64,000 bases of DNA from Liopterus haemorrhoidalis (Eukaryota > Arthropoda > Insecta > Coleoptera > Dytiscidae): the NCBI GenBank assembly GCA_963971575.1, contig OZ020611.1:244986654-245050653 (forward strand). Direction: 5' to 3'. A model generated the notes under the pieces. That model had not been told where the DNA came from. It worked only from the letters and a program-made list of their open reading frames with translations, and searched no databases. Of this stretch, positions 1 to 11,225 are shown one piece after another. The stretch's first letter is position 1, and every line of letters begins with the position of its first letter. Both the position numbers and the translations under genes were made by a program.

Positions 1-1080
1 AATAAAATAACATAAAACTTAATTAAAAACAAAACAAATAAAGATAAACACAATAATATACAATTAGTTTCACAGATATAATATTAAATTTAATATTAAA
101 TCCAATATGTTGATAAATTATTTAATTTAATTTGCAATGTCTGAACTCTGAACGCACCCATTGCATTAACCTAAAAGTGTCAGACGAAGCCATACTTGCT
201 GCAGTATTTCGTTGGTAAAATTCTAGAAAATTCCATTAAAACAGTGAAATAAAATGCAAAAGTGTCCAAAATCAAGTCAAAACAAGTTTATACAACACTA
301 AGGTAGGTTATTTTAACTTTATTATTTGTTTACAACCCTTTAAAACCGGCATATTTGTCCCATATTTTTTAAGGAGGAAGTAATATTTTATTTCAGCTAC
401 TTAAAATATTCTTAAAATGTCTTAATAATGTTTTAAGTGTATTATTTTGTTAATTTAAATTAGTTTTATACATATTTATTGTTAATTTAGTGTTTTATAA
501 TTAGTTAAATAATTTATTTAGTGTATTTTTGCAAACTTTCTCTTGGCAAGTGGTTTATTTTTATTACAAATTAAAATAGATGTTAAAAATGTTAGTGCCA
601 AAAGGTCGTTGAACTTTTATGTTTTTAGATTTCACTGCATTTGCTAATCTGGAACAACGACATTAATATGTCCAAATGACCTTGTGATCAAATTTTCATT
701 GAAGAAAAAAAAGTGTTTTGTGTTACAGAGATTCCTTGGCAAGTCTATTTAAAACAGTTATTACATTTAAAAACAATTTATATGAACTAAAATTTATATC
801 AGAATTTGGGTTCAAAATTTTATATCGATTTTTGGTTTGTTGATAATCATGGCTTGCAATAAAAAACGTCCATTACATTCGTATTTTGAGGAGTAATTGT
901 ATCTTGATATCTTTCTAGATAAATGTTGAATTAATACATGGTTTAAAGCGGTTTACATACTTTCAAATTAACTCACTTTGGTTTTGTTGGTAGGTTAAAT
1001 AGCAAAAGTAAACTACCCCTTCCGATTTAGAGTTGAAATTAAAATTCTATACGTGTTAATGTAAAGCTAGAATTTTCGTG
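1..1080. other. AT-rich DNA, no gene seen
   Basis: No long open frame and no recognisable protein similarity on either strand. The sequence is very AT-rich with many T and A runs. Nothing in it could be assigned to one of the repeat families that fill the rest of the window. Confidence 0.5.
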
Positions 1081-1082
1081 AG

Positions 1083-1130
1083 CAATTGATGTGAAGTGTG
1101 AATTTTCACACAGTTCAGCGTTTTGTAACC
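1083..1130 (-). repeat. solo R1 hairpin end
   Basis: An isolated copy of the R1 terminal segment, with the near-palindrome GTGTGAATTTTCACAC followed by a degenerate form of the adjoining sequence (TTCAGCGTTTTGTA). The body of R1 is absent here. A complete copy begins about 100 bp downstream. Confidence 0.6.
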
Positions 1131-1188
1131 ATTTAATAAGTGTAAGATGTCAATAATGATGTATGTCTAGGACAGTATTTTAGTTGAT

Positions 1189-2239
1189 AAAAAATTGATG
1201 TGAAGTGTGAATTTTCACACATTTCAGGGTTTCGCAGGTATTTATTAACTGTGTGATGATTATTTGGGATGTCAAAACAAATTTTATGTCAAAATATTTT
1301 TTTATGAATTTTAATTCGAATGCCAAATACCATTATTTAAGTTTCTAAATATGTGCAGTATTTTTTTTTATATAACAAGGTTCATTATGATTTTGAAAAT
1401 TGCGCCTATGCCTTCCATTGGTTGCTTAAATCATAAGCCTCGCCCTCTGGTACCTTCACATATAGAATTAAATTATAATTTCAACACTTCCCACTGGTTA
1501 TTAAATTTACGCTTTTAAAAATTAAATGCAACATTTACCAAAATATAACTAGAATTTTGACAAAATAATTTAAACAAAATAAAAATACAAAAAAAAACTG
1601 AAAAAATAAAAATTGATGGGATTCGAACACAGTTTCTTACAGTAGTTTCAACTCACTAAGCGAGAACGCTACCACTGTGCTATACAGGATCACTCGTTTA
1701 CTACGTTAAATAGCGGATTAAATATGTTACATATTTTACTTAAAAACACAAAAAATGCGTTATTTTCCGAAAACATAATCTGATCAAAAATTTCTGTTGT
1801 ACTATTCCGGTTCACACCAATGTACATTACTGAGAATTTTTTCAGATTTTTATTTTAAACCATCTGGGCTACAGGGTGTGGGACAAAATTTTTTTTGCAC
1901 AATTTTGGCATAAATCGCCTCAAAATAATTTATTTTGCAAAAATAAAATTTTGATCGTTAATCCACGTACCAAGGGCTTTTATTTGATACCCTACACAGA
2001 ATTGTAAAAAAATAATTTTTTTTTCGATGAGCATATATTTGTTTATATTTTTAGGGGGATATGTTTTTTAGATGTTTTAGTATTTTTCCTATGTGCAGGT
2101 CAAAGAGTTGTATAAGCATGCCAAATTTCAACTCTCTAGGTTTAGCCGTTAGGCTACAATTTTTACCGAACAGACAGACAGACAGACGACAAAATGACAG
2201 TATAAGGGTTTTTTGGTCATACCTACAAAACCCTAAAAA
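1189..2239 (-). repeat. R1 repeat, full-length copy 1
   Basis: About 1.05 kb. In the orientation where the tetranucleotide tract reads GTCT, R1 starts AGGGTTTTGTAGGTATGACC, then carries a (GTCT)n tract, a conserved GTAGCCAAACGGCTAAAC block, an internal tRNA-like module (here 1618-1690), an AT-rich segment, and ends with hairpin GTGTGAAAATTCACAC followed by CTTCACATCAATTTTTT. At least nine copies lie in the window. There is no open frame of note; peptides rich in Q-T-D-R are read-through of the microsatellite. The (GTCY)n plus terminal hairpin plan resembles mini-me/DINE-type non-autonomous repeats, but I cannot assign a superfamily. Confidence 0.8.
1618..1690 (-). other. tRNA-like module inside R1 copy 1
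   Basis: On the minus strand an A-box-like TAGCACAGTGGT is followed after roughly 35 nt by a B-box-like GTGTTCGAATCCC. The spacing fits a tRNA or a tRNA-derived promoter. I could not fold a convincing full cloverleaf, so this is not called as a tRNA gene. Confidence 0.5.
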
Positions 2240-3004
2240 GCAACATTGTTAGCCATAATTTAGCCATGAATTAAAAAAATAATTAATTTTGTTAAAAACA
2301 AAAACTGCAACATTTTCTAAAAACGAAATGTGATTCATCTCGTACGTTTCCGGTTTAGATCAATTAAGTAGAATTTTTTCAGATATTCAATTTAATCATT
2401 TTGGGACGATATTTTTAAAGTGCATTTTTGGAAAAAAACCTCACAATACATTTTAAAAAACTCCTTTCCGTTTCTTGACTTACGTCGTATGAGTTTCTTC
2501 TGATAGCACACAATATATTTTAAAAAAATTAAGGTTTTTCGAAGTACATATCTGATCAAAAATTTGTTGAACGATTCCAGTTCTCATTGAAGAACGATTT
2601 TTTTCAGATTTTTAGTTTATCCCTTCTGGGAAATAGGGTGGGGAAAAAAGTTATTTTGACATATTTTCGAAATTCGACGAAATTTTGAGGTGATTGTAAA
2701 ACAAATATTTCTAGACATCCAGTATTATCTTTGCGTCTTACACTTATTAAATTCCTACGAAACCCTGAAATGTGTGAAAATAATAAATATAATAATTAAT
2801 AATAATTTTAAATAATAATTAATAATAATTTTAAATAATAATTAATAATAATTTTAATTTTAATTAATTTCATATAATTTTTTTTTTAAATAAAATTTTT
2901 AGGATTTTTAGGTATTTTGATAGGTAATTGTAGCAAAACGGCTGAATATAGAAAATTGATATTTGACCCACATATAGGAAAAATACTAAGAGCTCAAGAC
3001 CACA
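2240..3004. repeat. degenerate R1-related fragments
   Basis: Patches match parts of R1: TTTTTTCAGAT followed by a TTTAAxCATxTGGG-type segment near 2370 and 2600, an AACCCTGAAATGTGTGAAAA end at 2762, and GTAGCAAAACGGCTGAA near 2930. They are too diverged to define borders. No gene is visible. Confidence 0.5.
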
Positions 3005-3006
3005 TA

Positions 3007-3304
3007 TAAGCAGTTCACTTTTGTAAGAACAAACTAGATCTGGTTATTTTGGTTACTTTTATAGTGTGTTACTGACTTTAAATGTCAGTTAAAAATATTC
3101 CTTACGTTTTAAAACAGACTTTAGGTTGATAAGGTTATGATCATTATAATTAAGATATCATTTTTCATTATGACATATGTCAAATGGATCGACATTTTAA
3201 AAAAGTGACATTTTTTAATACCAACATGACATACAGCTTCAAAGGTGCAAACTATTGAAAACAAAATTCCCTCTTTGTTTGTTCTTACAAAAGTGAACAG
3301 CTTA
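3007..3304. mobile_element. MITE-B copy 1 (298 bp)
   Basis: Terminal inverted repeats of about 25 bp begin TAAGCNGTTCACTTTTGTA. A TA lies on both sides (3005-3006 and 3305-3306). The copy at 8459-8756 has exactly the same length. No coding potential. It sits inside R1-like sequence (ATAGGAAAAATACTAAGAGC on the left; R1-like text resumes after 3715). A TA duplication and short TIRs suggest mobilisation by a Tc1/mariner-type transposase, which is inference. Confidence 0.8.
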
Positions 3305-3306
3305 TA

Positions 3307-3713
3307 CAGTCTGTTTCAAACGCTTAGGCGGAACTAAATGGGAATTTCGTTCTTTTAGGTTGTCACGACAAGGGACCTTTCTTGGGTTATTTCATTTTTC
3401 ATGTTGGAATGTCAAAATTTAAAATTACAACAATGAAACCATGGAAACGAATGACCTATGTCAAAATTAAAGTATTTTTTTATATATTTTAATGACAAAA
3501 AAATAAATAAATGGGAAATTTGTATTAAGAATTACACAAAAAATCAAAATATAAAGAAAATGACATTTTAAAATGATATTAACCTTAACCAAAAAATGTT
3601 TATTGTAAGTATGATTTACAAAGCTTAAACAAAACGGCCGAAAAGCACGATTTAAGCGATGAAAGTAACTAAATTGCAAAATCTAGTTCCGCCTAAGCGT
3701 TTGAAACAGACTG
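3307..3713 (+). mobile_element. MITE-A copy 1 (407 bp)
   Basis: Perfectly opposed TIRs of about 30 bp starting CAGTCTGTTTCAAACGCTTA and containing GGCGGAACTA, flanked by TA (3305-3306; 3714-3715). Internal sequence is AT-rich and non-coding; the 70-residue frame across it is unlike any protein I know. Its left TA is the same TA that flanks MITE-B, so MITE-A went into the edge of MITE-B. Other copies are at 3851, 8896 and 10130. Confidence 0.88.
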
Positions 3714-3850
3714 TATATTTACAAAAATATACTAAAAAAATCACTGTCGTCCCTTTTAAACCAAATGGGTTAAACTGAAAATTTGAAAATATTGTAAATA
3801 ATGTGCAATAAATTTATTCTATTATATCAACAGAAAGCTTTTAAGACGTA

Positions 3851-4257
3851 CAGTCTGTTCCAAACGGTTAGGCGGAACTAGATTTTGCAATCTAGTTACT
3901 TTCATCGTTTAAATCGTGCTTTTCAACCGTTTTGTTTAAGCTTTGTAAATCATACTTACAATAAACATTTTTTGGTAAAGTTAATATCATTTTAAATTGT
4001 AATTTTCTTTATATTTTGATTTTTTGTGTCATTCTTAATACAAATTTCCCATTTATTTATTTTTTTGTCATTAAAATATATAAAAAAATAATAATTTAAT
4101 TTTGACATGTCATTCGTTTCCATGGTTTCATTGTTGGAATTTTAAATTGTGACATTCTAACGTGAAAAATGAAATAACCCAAGCAAGATCCCTTGTCGTG
4201 ACAACCTAAAAGAACGAAATTCCCATTTAGTTCCGCCTAACCGTTTGGAACAGACTG
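3851..4257 (-). mobile_element. MITE-A copy 2 (407 bp, inverted)
   Basis: Same family as 3307-3713 in the opposite orientation, identical length, with TA on both sides (3849-3850, 4258-4259). Termini read CAGTCTGTTCCAAACGGTTA, a variant shared with the copy at 8896. The two copies 3307 and 3851 face each other 137 bp apart and could form a cruciform. Confidence 0.88.
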
Positions 4258-4387
4258 TAGATTAAGAGACAATAATAGTTTTTATTTTATTTTTTATAAT
4301 AACACGATTTTTTCCAAAAATATACTAAAAAAATCCTTGTCTCGCACCCTTTAACCCGAAGGGATTAAACTAAAAATTTAATAATTA

Positions 4388-4430
4388 AATTACCCTGAAA
4401 TGTGTGAAAATTCACAATTCACATCAATTT
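4388..4430 (+). repeat. solo R1 hairpin end
   Basis: ACCCTGAAATGTGTGAAAA followed by TTCACAATTCACATCAATTTTTT, the R1 3' end in the plus orientation, joined directly to R1 sequence in the opposite orientation. Confidence 0.65.
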
Positions 4431-4439
4431 TTTGACATA

Positions 4440-4840
4440 TCTCTCACGAAAAACCAATGTGCATTACTCAGATTTTTTTCAGATTTTTAGTTTAAATCAT
4501 CTGGGCTACAGGGTGTGGGACAAAATTTTTTTTGCACAATTTTGGTAAAAATTGCCTCAAAATAATTAAAATTTTGATCGTTTATCTCCGTACTAAGGGC
4601 GTTCATTTGATACCCTACTCAGAATTTTAAGAATATATTTTTTTTTCGGTTAACACATATTTGTTTATATTTTTAGGTGGATATGTTTTTTAGATGTTTT
4701 GGTATTTTTCCTATGTGCGGGTCAACTAGTTGTATACGCATCCCAAATTTCAACTCTCTAGGTTTAGCCGTTTGGCTACAATTTTTACCGAACAGACAGA
4801 CAGACAGACGACAAAATGACGGTATAAGGGTTTTTTTTTG
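4440..4840 (-). repeat. R1 repeat, partial copy 2
   Basis: Carries the R1 half with the GTCT tract (minus strand) and the block that reads GCCGTTTGGCTACAATTTTTA on plus. The tRNA-like half is absent. The end near 4830 lacks the terminal GGTCATACCTACAAAACCCT and runs into unrelated sequence. Confidence 0.75.
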
Positions 4841-4897
4841 TCATGCATTAATGATTACTATTGACTCCCCACTCTTACGACCATGCCTTCTCGTTTC

Positions 4898-5374
4898 TAA
4901 AGTGGGAAACAGAATGCACCGAGTTCTATGACGCGTTAACGGCGTACGTACGGCGCCATCTGTCAGAAGAAAGTTAAAACCAAGCTGTCGTACGCAAATG
5001 CACAGAATGAACAACGTCCTCCGGCGTTCGAACGCCGTTGATACTGAATGTTCGTCAACTTCCAACTTTTGACGCCGTTGAACGTTGACGCAGAACACCT
5101 AACCTCAGTTTTTACTGAATGGTAAAGTGTTTGTATGTATAAATAACTTGCATACAACATAAATAACATCACACACAAGTCTTCATCATCCATTATACTT
5201 TTAATAAAAGAAAGCGCACGTATAAACACAGATATAGGTTGTCAAGTGACACTTGACGGCGTTAAAAATTATTGCATTGTGTGCAGGCGAAAATTCTCAA
5301 CGGCGCTACGCAACGCTGTCGCAAATGACGCCGAGCTGACGGCGTAGCGCGCTGTGTATTCTGTTCCAGGCTTA
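4898..5374. mobile_element. CpG-rich inverted-repeat element
   Basis: Opposed ends share GRAACAGAATRCAC (left GGGAAACAGAATGCACCG; right complement TGGAACAGAATACACAGCG). The interior is unusual for this window because it is crowded with CG-containing motifs such as GACGGCG, AACGGCG and GGCGTACG near both ends. The overlapping open frames on the minus strand of 85 and 88 residues have no family resemblance. Target duplication not resolved. Superfamily unknown. Confidence 0.5.
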
Positions 5375-6205
5375 ATGTTGCAATATTCTTCATTCTAAGC
5401 ATACAGCCTAGTTCTGGTGGACTCAAACGGAATATTAACAGTTAAATATTTTAAGACTAAAAAAAATCAAACCGATTAGAGCTTAACTTGGATATCTAAA
5501 TGGGCCTTAAAGTGCCGCGGTTTGAAGACCCTCATTCAACGGCATCTAGAAGCTATTTTTAATATTTTCCATAAACAGTTAATTCCTGGATGTACCGAAA
5601 ATACGTGTGCCGGAATGTTACATCCGTGTATTTGTATTATATTTGTGGTGGCGATGGGTGAAATTATTTATAGTTGCGGGATTAAGAAGTAATGTACGTA
5701 AGCATTGCGTCAACAGGGAGGTATTTTAAAATTTCATTCCATCTCTGTTTGTACAGTGGCGCTATTTATAGCGATTTGGGGGTCAGTTCGATACAAATAA
5801 TACTAACGCGCTAATTACATACATTTATTACCGATCGGAAATTGGATAAATATGTTGTTTAGTTCGAGTGCATTAATTCAATTACTAAAATTGTATTTCA
5901 TCATGTTATAGTTATTTTAAAGATGATTTTAGTTGAGGTTTCTTGCCAATAATAATTTTCATGTGGCAATTTATCAAATTGTGTTTCATGAGTTTTATGG
6001 GTCATTCTTCGTAAGACCCACTCTCATTTTGTGAGTGGAAAAATGTCTTTGGGTGTAAGCTGAAAAAAATTGGAGTAATACATATTTAGTGTGAATTGAA
6101 ATAATAGAAACAGAATATTTGATGAAATTATTTTTTCGATATCTTTTGATAAGATATCGATTTCCTTTTAGATCAAGTTTTATTTATATCATAATTTAAT
6201 AATGA
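5375..6205. other. no gene seen
   Basis: Non-coding, without a recognised repeat border. TGGCGCTATTTATAGCG at about 5757 is a short local palindrome-like motif. Confidence 0.4.
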
Positions 6206-6207
6206 TA

Positions 6208-7489
6208 CCAGGTATACAAGTATGAAAAGCGGATTTTTAAAAAACATAAAACACATTAAACTCAAAAGAACAGTAAAAGTTTATTTATTCAAAGTATGCT
6301 CCATTAGAAGTTATACATTTTCCCCATCTTTCAGACAATATGTGAATACCTCGCCAGTAGAACTCTTCCCCTTTCCCCGCAAACCATTCATCTAGCCGTT
6401 CTTTCACATTTTCATATGAACAAAAGTGCTGCTCGGCAAGTGCGTGACCCATCGATGCGAACAAGTGGTAATCTGAAGGGGCCAAGTCTGGTGAGTAAGC
6501 GGCATGGGGTAGCACTTCCCACTTGAGTGCCTCCAATGTGTTGCAAACTGCTTTTGCCTTATGTGATGAAGCGTTCTCGTGAAGAAAGATTATCTTGTGC
6601 TGTCTTCTTTCGTATTCTGGACGTTTTATGAGCAGCGAATGGTTCAATTTGATCAGTTATTGTTAGTAGCGTTGGGTATTAACTGTTTCACCAGGTTGTA
6701 ACAATTCATAATAGACCACACCCTTTTGGTCCCACCAAGTACAGAGCATTGTCTTTTTGCCAAAGCGATTCGGTCTTGCAGTTGATGTGGATGGTGAGCC
6801 TGGGTTCACCCATGAGTTTTTGCGTTTGGGATTTTCAAAATAAATCCATTTTTCTTCGCCAGTAATGAAACGATGCAAAAAAGACTTTCTTTTGTATCGT
6901 GCAAGCAAAATTTCACAAGTGTTTTTGCGTTTTTCCATCTGCCTCTCATTCAATGCATGTGGAACCCATCTGCCGACTTTCTGGATCTTACCCATCTATC
7001 GTAGGCGATTGGAAACAGCTTGTTGACTAACGCCTAACTGCTCTGCTAGTTGTTTTTGTGATTGACTGTCGTCTTCCTGTAGCAATGTTTCCAATTTTGT
7101 ATCTTCATATTTTTTGGAGGTTTTCCATGTTCTTTGTCTGTAAGATCAAAGTCACCACTTTTCAAACGCCGGAACCATCGTTCACACGTATCTTGCGATG
7201 GAGCTTATTCACCATAAGCTTCTCGAAGCAGTCGGTATGATTCAGCAGCAGTTTTTTTCAAATGAAAACAAAACAGTGGTACTATCCGCGAATGCTCTTT
7301 ATTTGGCACACAATTTGACATTTTTAACACAGTAAAACAAAACTATATGATCACTTTTCAAATTATAACCTATACGCATTTGACACTTAATGATAACTTA
7401 ACAAAACGTCATATGTGTTGAAACTTTGAACTATACACTCTGTTTGCGGCAAGTTTGAAAAAATCCGCATTTCATACTTGTAGACCTGG
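6208..7489 (-). mobile_element. mariner element, complete but dead (1282 bp)
   Basis: Ends are CCAGGTATACAAGTATGAAA and its near-perfect complement at 7459-7489. TA duplications lie at 6206-6207 and 7490-7491. The CCAGGTGTACAAGTA-like terminus and 1.28-kb size are typical of mauritiana-group mariners such as Mos1. The transposase is on the minus strand and is inactivated (see 6285-7321). A 5'-truncated relative is at 62315-62947. Confidence 0.92.
6285..7321 (-). pseudogene. mariner transposase pseudogene (DD34D type)
   Basis: Reads from an ATG at 7321 (MSNCVPNKEHSRI) through a helix-turn-helix-like N-terminal region, the WVPHxL linker, then the catalytic domain to TAA at 6285. Family hallmarks seen are [35 protein letters not shown] and YSPDLAPSDYHLF. 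Damage: an in-frame TAA after LLREAYGE, a frameshift near KPPK, a stop before MGKIQK, and two CAA-to-TAA changes at about 6655-6663. In addition the first two catalytic aspartates read glutamate (TGEEKW and HENA), while the sister copy near 62.5 kb has GDEKW and HDNA. The third, SDYHLF, is kept. It cannot encode an active enzyme. Confidence 0.92.
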
Positions 7490-7491
7490 TA

Positions 7492-7926
7492 GATATCTAC
7501 GAAATCCTAAAATGTGTGATACTTCACTATACAGCATTTTTGTTTCTATGAAGTTGTAACTCTAGTTTTGTTATCAGAGATACTCGTGTCATCATATTGA
7601 AATTCTGTTGAATGGAAAATTCCTGCCGTGATAAATAAAATGACTCCACTTCTAGAATGTCTTCCAGGTAACGCCGGCAACCAGCCAGGTATTTAATAGC
7701 ATCGATGGCGCCCTATAGCAAAAATTTGAAACACATCATGTGTAAAATAAAACCACACATTCTCATGTTATCAGCACATACACCAGATATGACTAATAGA
7801 GATTAAATAATTGGTGTAGGAGTGTCTTGAATAAATACACGTCATGTTTTGGTCATACAAATAGTATACATACGTAATAATATAAATGTTACGTCAAACG
7901 TTTGGTTAAAGGGAGGCACAACAGTA
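7492..7926. other. no gene seen; R1-like end at 7497
   Basis: ACGAAATCCTAAAATGTGTG at 7499 looks like a decayed R1 hairpin end lying against the mariner. The rest is non-coding. Confidence 0.35.
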
Positions 7927-8100
7927 TAGGGATTTGCAGCAAAGCACCCTACCATCTGGTGAGCGTTTCATGAACTTGTGTACTACATATAACATTTCGT
8001 TTTGTGTATTGGTTTTGTATGAAGTTTGTTTTTAAAGTTTTATTATAATCATTGAAAAATGTATAATACATATTGTTGCGTGCCTATGTGCCTATGCCTA
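7927..8100 (+). repeat. R4 repeat with THAP exon start, copy 1
   Basis: Almost identical to 11226-11405, beginning TATAGGGATTTGCAGC. It includes an ATG at 8059 that begins the same peptide (MYNTYCCVPMC), followed by a short internal duplication (CCTATGTG units) and loss of similarity. It is probably the 5' region of a THAP-containing transposon gene, truncated here. Confidence 0.6.
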
Positions 8101-8456
8101 TGTGCAATTCATTGAGGGTGCATTCGAGTTGCACAGAGTAGAGCGAGCGCTGAGCGAACAGTTGATGGTGACGTCATGAATAGAGAACTAACGGAGCGAT
8201 CGTTCTTGTGACGTAATGTTTATAAAATCTAACCCTACAATTTTAGGCGGCGTTTTTACTGTCAGATTAGTTCACGTCAGTCATGAATCAAAATTATGTA
8301 CCTCGGTTTTTCGTTGATTTCTTTTTCAATGATGAAGAAATAAAATTAATTAAAAATTAAATAATAATTAATGAATTAATTTAATGAATTTTTTCCATTT
8401 TAATTTTATGCACGGTGTATTTTAATAATTTTTTTCTGTTTACAGAACGTCACAAA
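8101..8456. other. no gene seen
   Basis: GC is slightly higher around 8110-8220, with GAGCGAGCGCTGAGCG. A 26-codon frame from an ATG at 8283 is too short to interpret. The remainder is AT-rich. Confidence 0.35.
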
Positions 8457-8458
8457 TA

Positions 8459-8756
8459 TAAGCGGTTCACTTTTGTAAGAACACACTAAGAGGGAATTTT
8501 GTTTTCAATAGTTTGCACCTTTGAAGCTGTATGTCATGTTGGTATTAAAAAATGTCACTTTTTTAAAATGTCGATGCATTTGACAGATGTCATAATGAAA
8601 AATGATATCTTATTTATAATGATCATAACCTTATCAACCTAAAGTCGGTTTTACAGCGTAAGGAATATTTTTAATTGACATTTAAAGTCAGTAACACACC
8701 ATAAAAGTAACCAAAATAACCAGATCTAGTGTGTTCTTACAAAAGTGAAGAGCTTA
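8459..8756. mobile_element. MITE-B copy 2 (298 bp)
   Basis: Same length and TIRs as 3007-3304 but with the interior inverted, flanked by TA (8457-8458, 8757-8758). Termini read TAAGCGGTTCACTTTTGTA and its complement with one variant base. Confidence 0.85.
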
Positions 8757-8895
8757 TACATAAAATGGCCGTACTTTGTAGCCATAGACAAATAACAATA
8801 TTATTTGTCTATTGTTATTTGTCTAAGGGCCGAGAGTTCCAGTTCCTAATAAACTCCCTAATAGTTATTTGACACATAATATATTTATGAAGCTA

Positions 8896-9301
8896 CAGTC
8901 TGTTTCAAACGGTTAGGCGGAACTAAATGGGAATTTCGTTCTTTTAGGTTGTCACGAAAAGGGACCTTGCTTGGGTTATTTCATTTTTTACGTTGGAATG
9001 TCAAAATTTAAAATTCCAACAATGAAACCATGTAAACGAATGACATGTCAAAATTAAATTATTTTTCTTACATATTTTAATGACAAAAAAATAAATACAT
9101 GGGATATTTGTATTAAGAATGACATAAAAAATCAAAATATAAAGAAAATGACATTTTAAAATGATATTAACCTTAACCAAAAAATGTTTGTTGCAAGTAT
9201 GATTTACAAAGCTTAAACAAAACGGCTGGAAAGCGTGATTTAAACGATGAAAGTAACTAGATTGCAAAATCTAGTTCCGCCTAACCGTTTGGAACAGACT
9301 T
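8896..9301 (+). mobile_element. MITE-A copy 3 (406 bp)
   Basis: TIR CAGTCTGTTTCAAACGGTTA, TA at 8894-8895 and 9302-9303; the last base of the right end is T instead of G. It is nested in the THAP-bearing element, 70 bp from its left end. Confidence 0.85.
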
Positions 9302-10129
9302 TAATAAATTTATTGGTGATTTCCAAGTTACAAAATCCTTCTAATAGTTTATTAGCAACATAATTTTTTTTTTTGCATTGGTATTTCTTATGAAGATAGT
9401 AACACGGTGCAAGAGGGATAGAGCTATACGTAAATTTGTAGAGCTAAAGTGAGATGAAATTTTGACACTGAATATTTTGACATTAAATATTTTGACAATA
9501 AATAGTTTGACTTGACATTCAATGACATTACGTATATTTTTTGTGTTACTGTTAAAATGACAATTAAACGGCGTTCAACAAATTTTATCACAGAAAAAGA
9601 GGACAATATAGATAAAAGAGAAGTTAATAAAAATAGCATTTTATAATACAAAAGTGACTGAAAATAAGAAGACAGCCATATTTTGCTTTATTTTACATTC
9701 CTTAAACAATATGAATTAAACTTATCAGCAATTTTCAGCCACACATCTTTATTATTCTGCCAATAATTGCGTCTGTCTTCTTATTCTCTATCATTTTTAT
9801 ATAAATAGTAATGCTTAAAGTATTGTTTGTAATGTGTTGTAATCGTAATTGAAAGAAATACATATGTAATATTTAAAAATATGTATTTATATATTGTTCT
9901 TTATATATCACATTTATAATAAATGCCCAAAGAATTCTAAAAATCGTTGTCTATAATTTATAAATTCATCCAAACAGATCGTAGATTTCGTCAAAATACA
10001 ACTAAAATGTATATAAAACACTAAAATCACCATTATAGAAAAAATATGGATGTATAAAAACTACACATTTGTATATTCTTTTAAAATCATACTGTTTTTC
10101 ATTTAAAATTGAAATATTACAGTCTGTTT

Positions 10130-10503
10130 CAAACGCTTAGGCGGAACTAAATGGGAATTTCGTTCTTTTAGGTTGTCACGACAAGGGACCTTGCTTGGGT
10201 TATTTCATTTTTTCACGTTGGAATGTCAAAATTCAATATTACAACAATGAAACCATGGAAACGAATGACCTATGTCAAAATTAAATTATTTTTAAAGACA
10301 AAAAAATAAATAAATGGGAAATTTCTATTAAGAATGACACAAAAAATCAAAATATAAAGAAAATGATATTAACCTTAACCAAAAAATGTTTATTGTAAGT
10401 ATGATTTACAAAGCTTAAACAAAACGGCCGAAAAGCACGATTTAAGCGATGAAAGTAACTAAATTGCAAAATCTAGTTCCGCCTAAGCGTTTGAAACAGA
10501 CTG
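10130..10503 (+). mobile_element. MITE-A copy 4 (374 bp)
   Basis: Same TIRs as copy 1 and TA on both sides (10128-10129; 10504-10505). It has small internal deletions, including the TATATATTTTAATG segment, so it is about 33 bp shorter. Nested in the THAP-bearing element. Confidence 0.85.
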
Positions 10504-10689
10504 TAACACATTTTGCGAACTTGTTTTTGGTTATATGTCACTTTATTCATAGATAAAGAAGGATGCGAAACTGCCGTTATATTTTTTTAAACCAAATTAG
10601 CGCTGTAGTTGTTGGGTTATGGAACTAAAATTGGTATGGGAGGAAAGGGTTGGGTTTTCGCGGGTTTTTCAAATGCTTCAGTGGATATA

Positions 10690-10844
10690 GTTGTAAGCAT
10701 AATTAAATGTTGTTATTAAATGAAACAATTGTTATGATTTATTTTGTCTATTTTTAATATTATTAACGACAACAATATTAAAAATAGACAAAATAAATCA
10801 TAACAATTGTATCATTTAATAATAACATTTAATTATGTTTACAA
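10690..10844. repeat. long near-perfect hairpin
   Basis: Two arms of about 65-70 bp are complementary with very few mismatches (left arm includes ACAATTGTTATGATTTATTT, right arm AAATAAATCATAACAATTGT) around a loop of roughly 15 bp. It is not explained by any TIR pair of the surrounding families, and could be a foldback MITE or an inverted duplication made at a repair event. Confidence 0.8.
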
Positions 10845-10941
10845 TTAAGAACAAGCAGTTAGGAATTATACAGAAACAGAAAAACAATAACTAGCAGAAA
10901 TAATTATTTATTAAGTAGATTAACATATAACATTATATTTA

Positions 10942-11115
10942 TTAATACTTAATATTTATGGACACTTCCATGGACAAGCCATCCAATTTTGGATTTCCAA
11001 TGTTCCTCATCCACGTTTTATACAATTCTGGAGCCACACGTGTCTTCGGGTTTGGAAAGCGATATTTTGTAGGTTCACTACTATCACACCCCAAAACAAA
11101 GCATTTAACACCCAT
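10942..11115 (-). pseudogene. THAP-domain exon, fragment A (57 aa)
   Basis: From an ATG at 11115: MGVKCFVLGCDSSEPTKYRF, then a proline/lysine stretch and KTWMRNIGNPK, ending in TAA at 10942. The pattern C-x4-C, an RFP motif near residue 20 and a tryptophan at residue 35 match the first half of a THAP zinc finger (C2CH). The distal Cys-x2-His pair is missing, so either a following exon is lost or the frame is truncated. THAP domains bind the ends of several DNA transposons. It is convergent with the THAP exon at 11365 on the other strand. Confidence 0.55.
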
Positions 11116-11225
11116 TTTCCGAATTAAACAATGAAATTACAAAATTACAGAAGACGATTTTGACACTAATTACAGATTTTGACGCTAATGACAGAAGCCG
11201 TAACAGGCAACATCCTGTCATGCAC

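Noticed and set aside
3467..3679. 70- and 88-residue minus-strand frames in MITE-A copies (also 9001-9267)
   Set aside because: They lie wholly inside a non-coding MITE, differ by frameshifts in the other copies, and have no recognisable domain.
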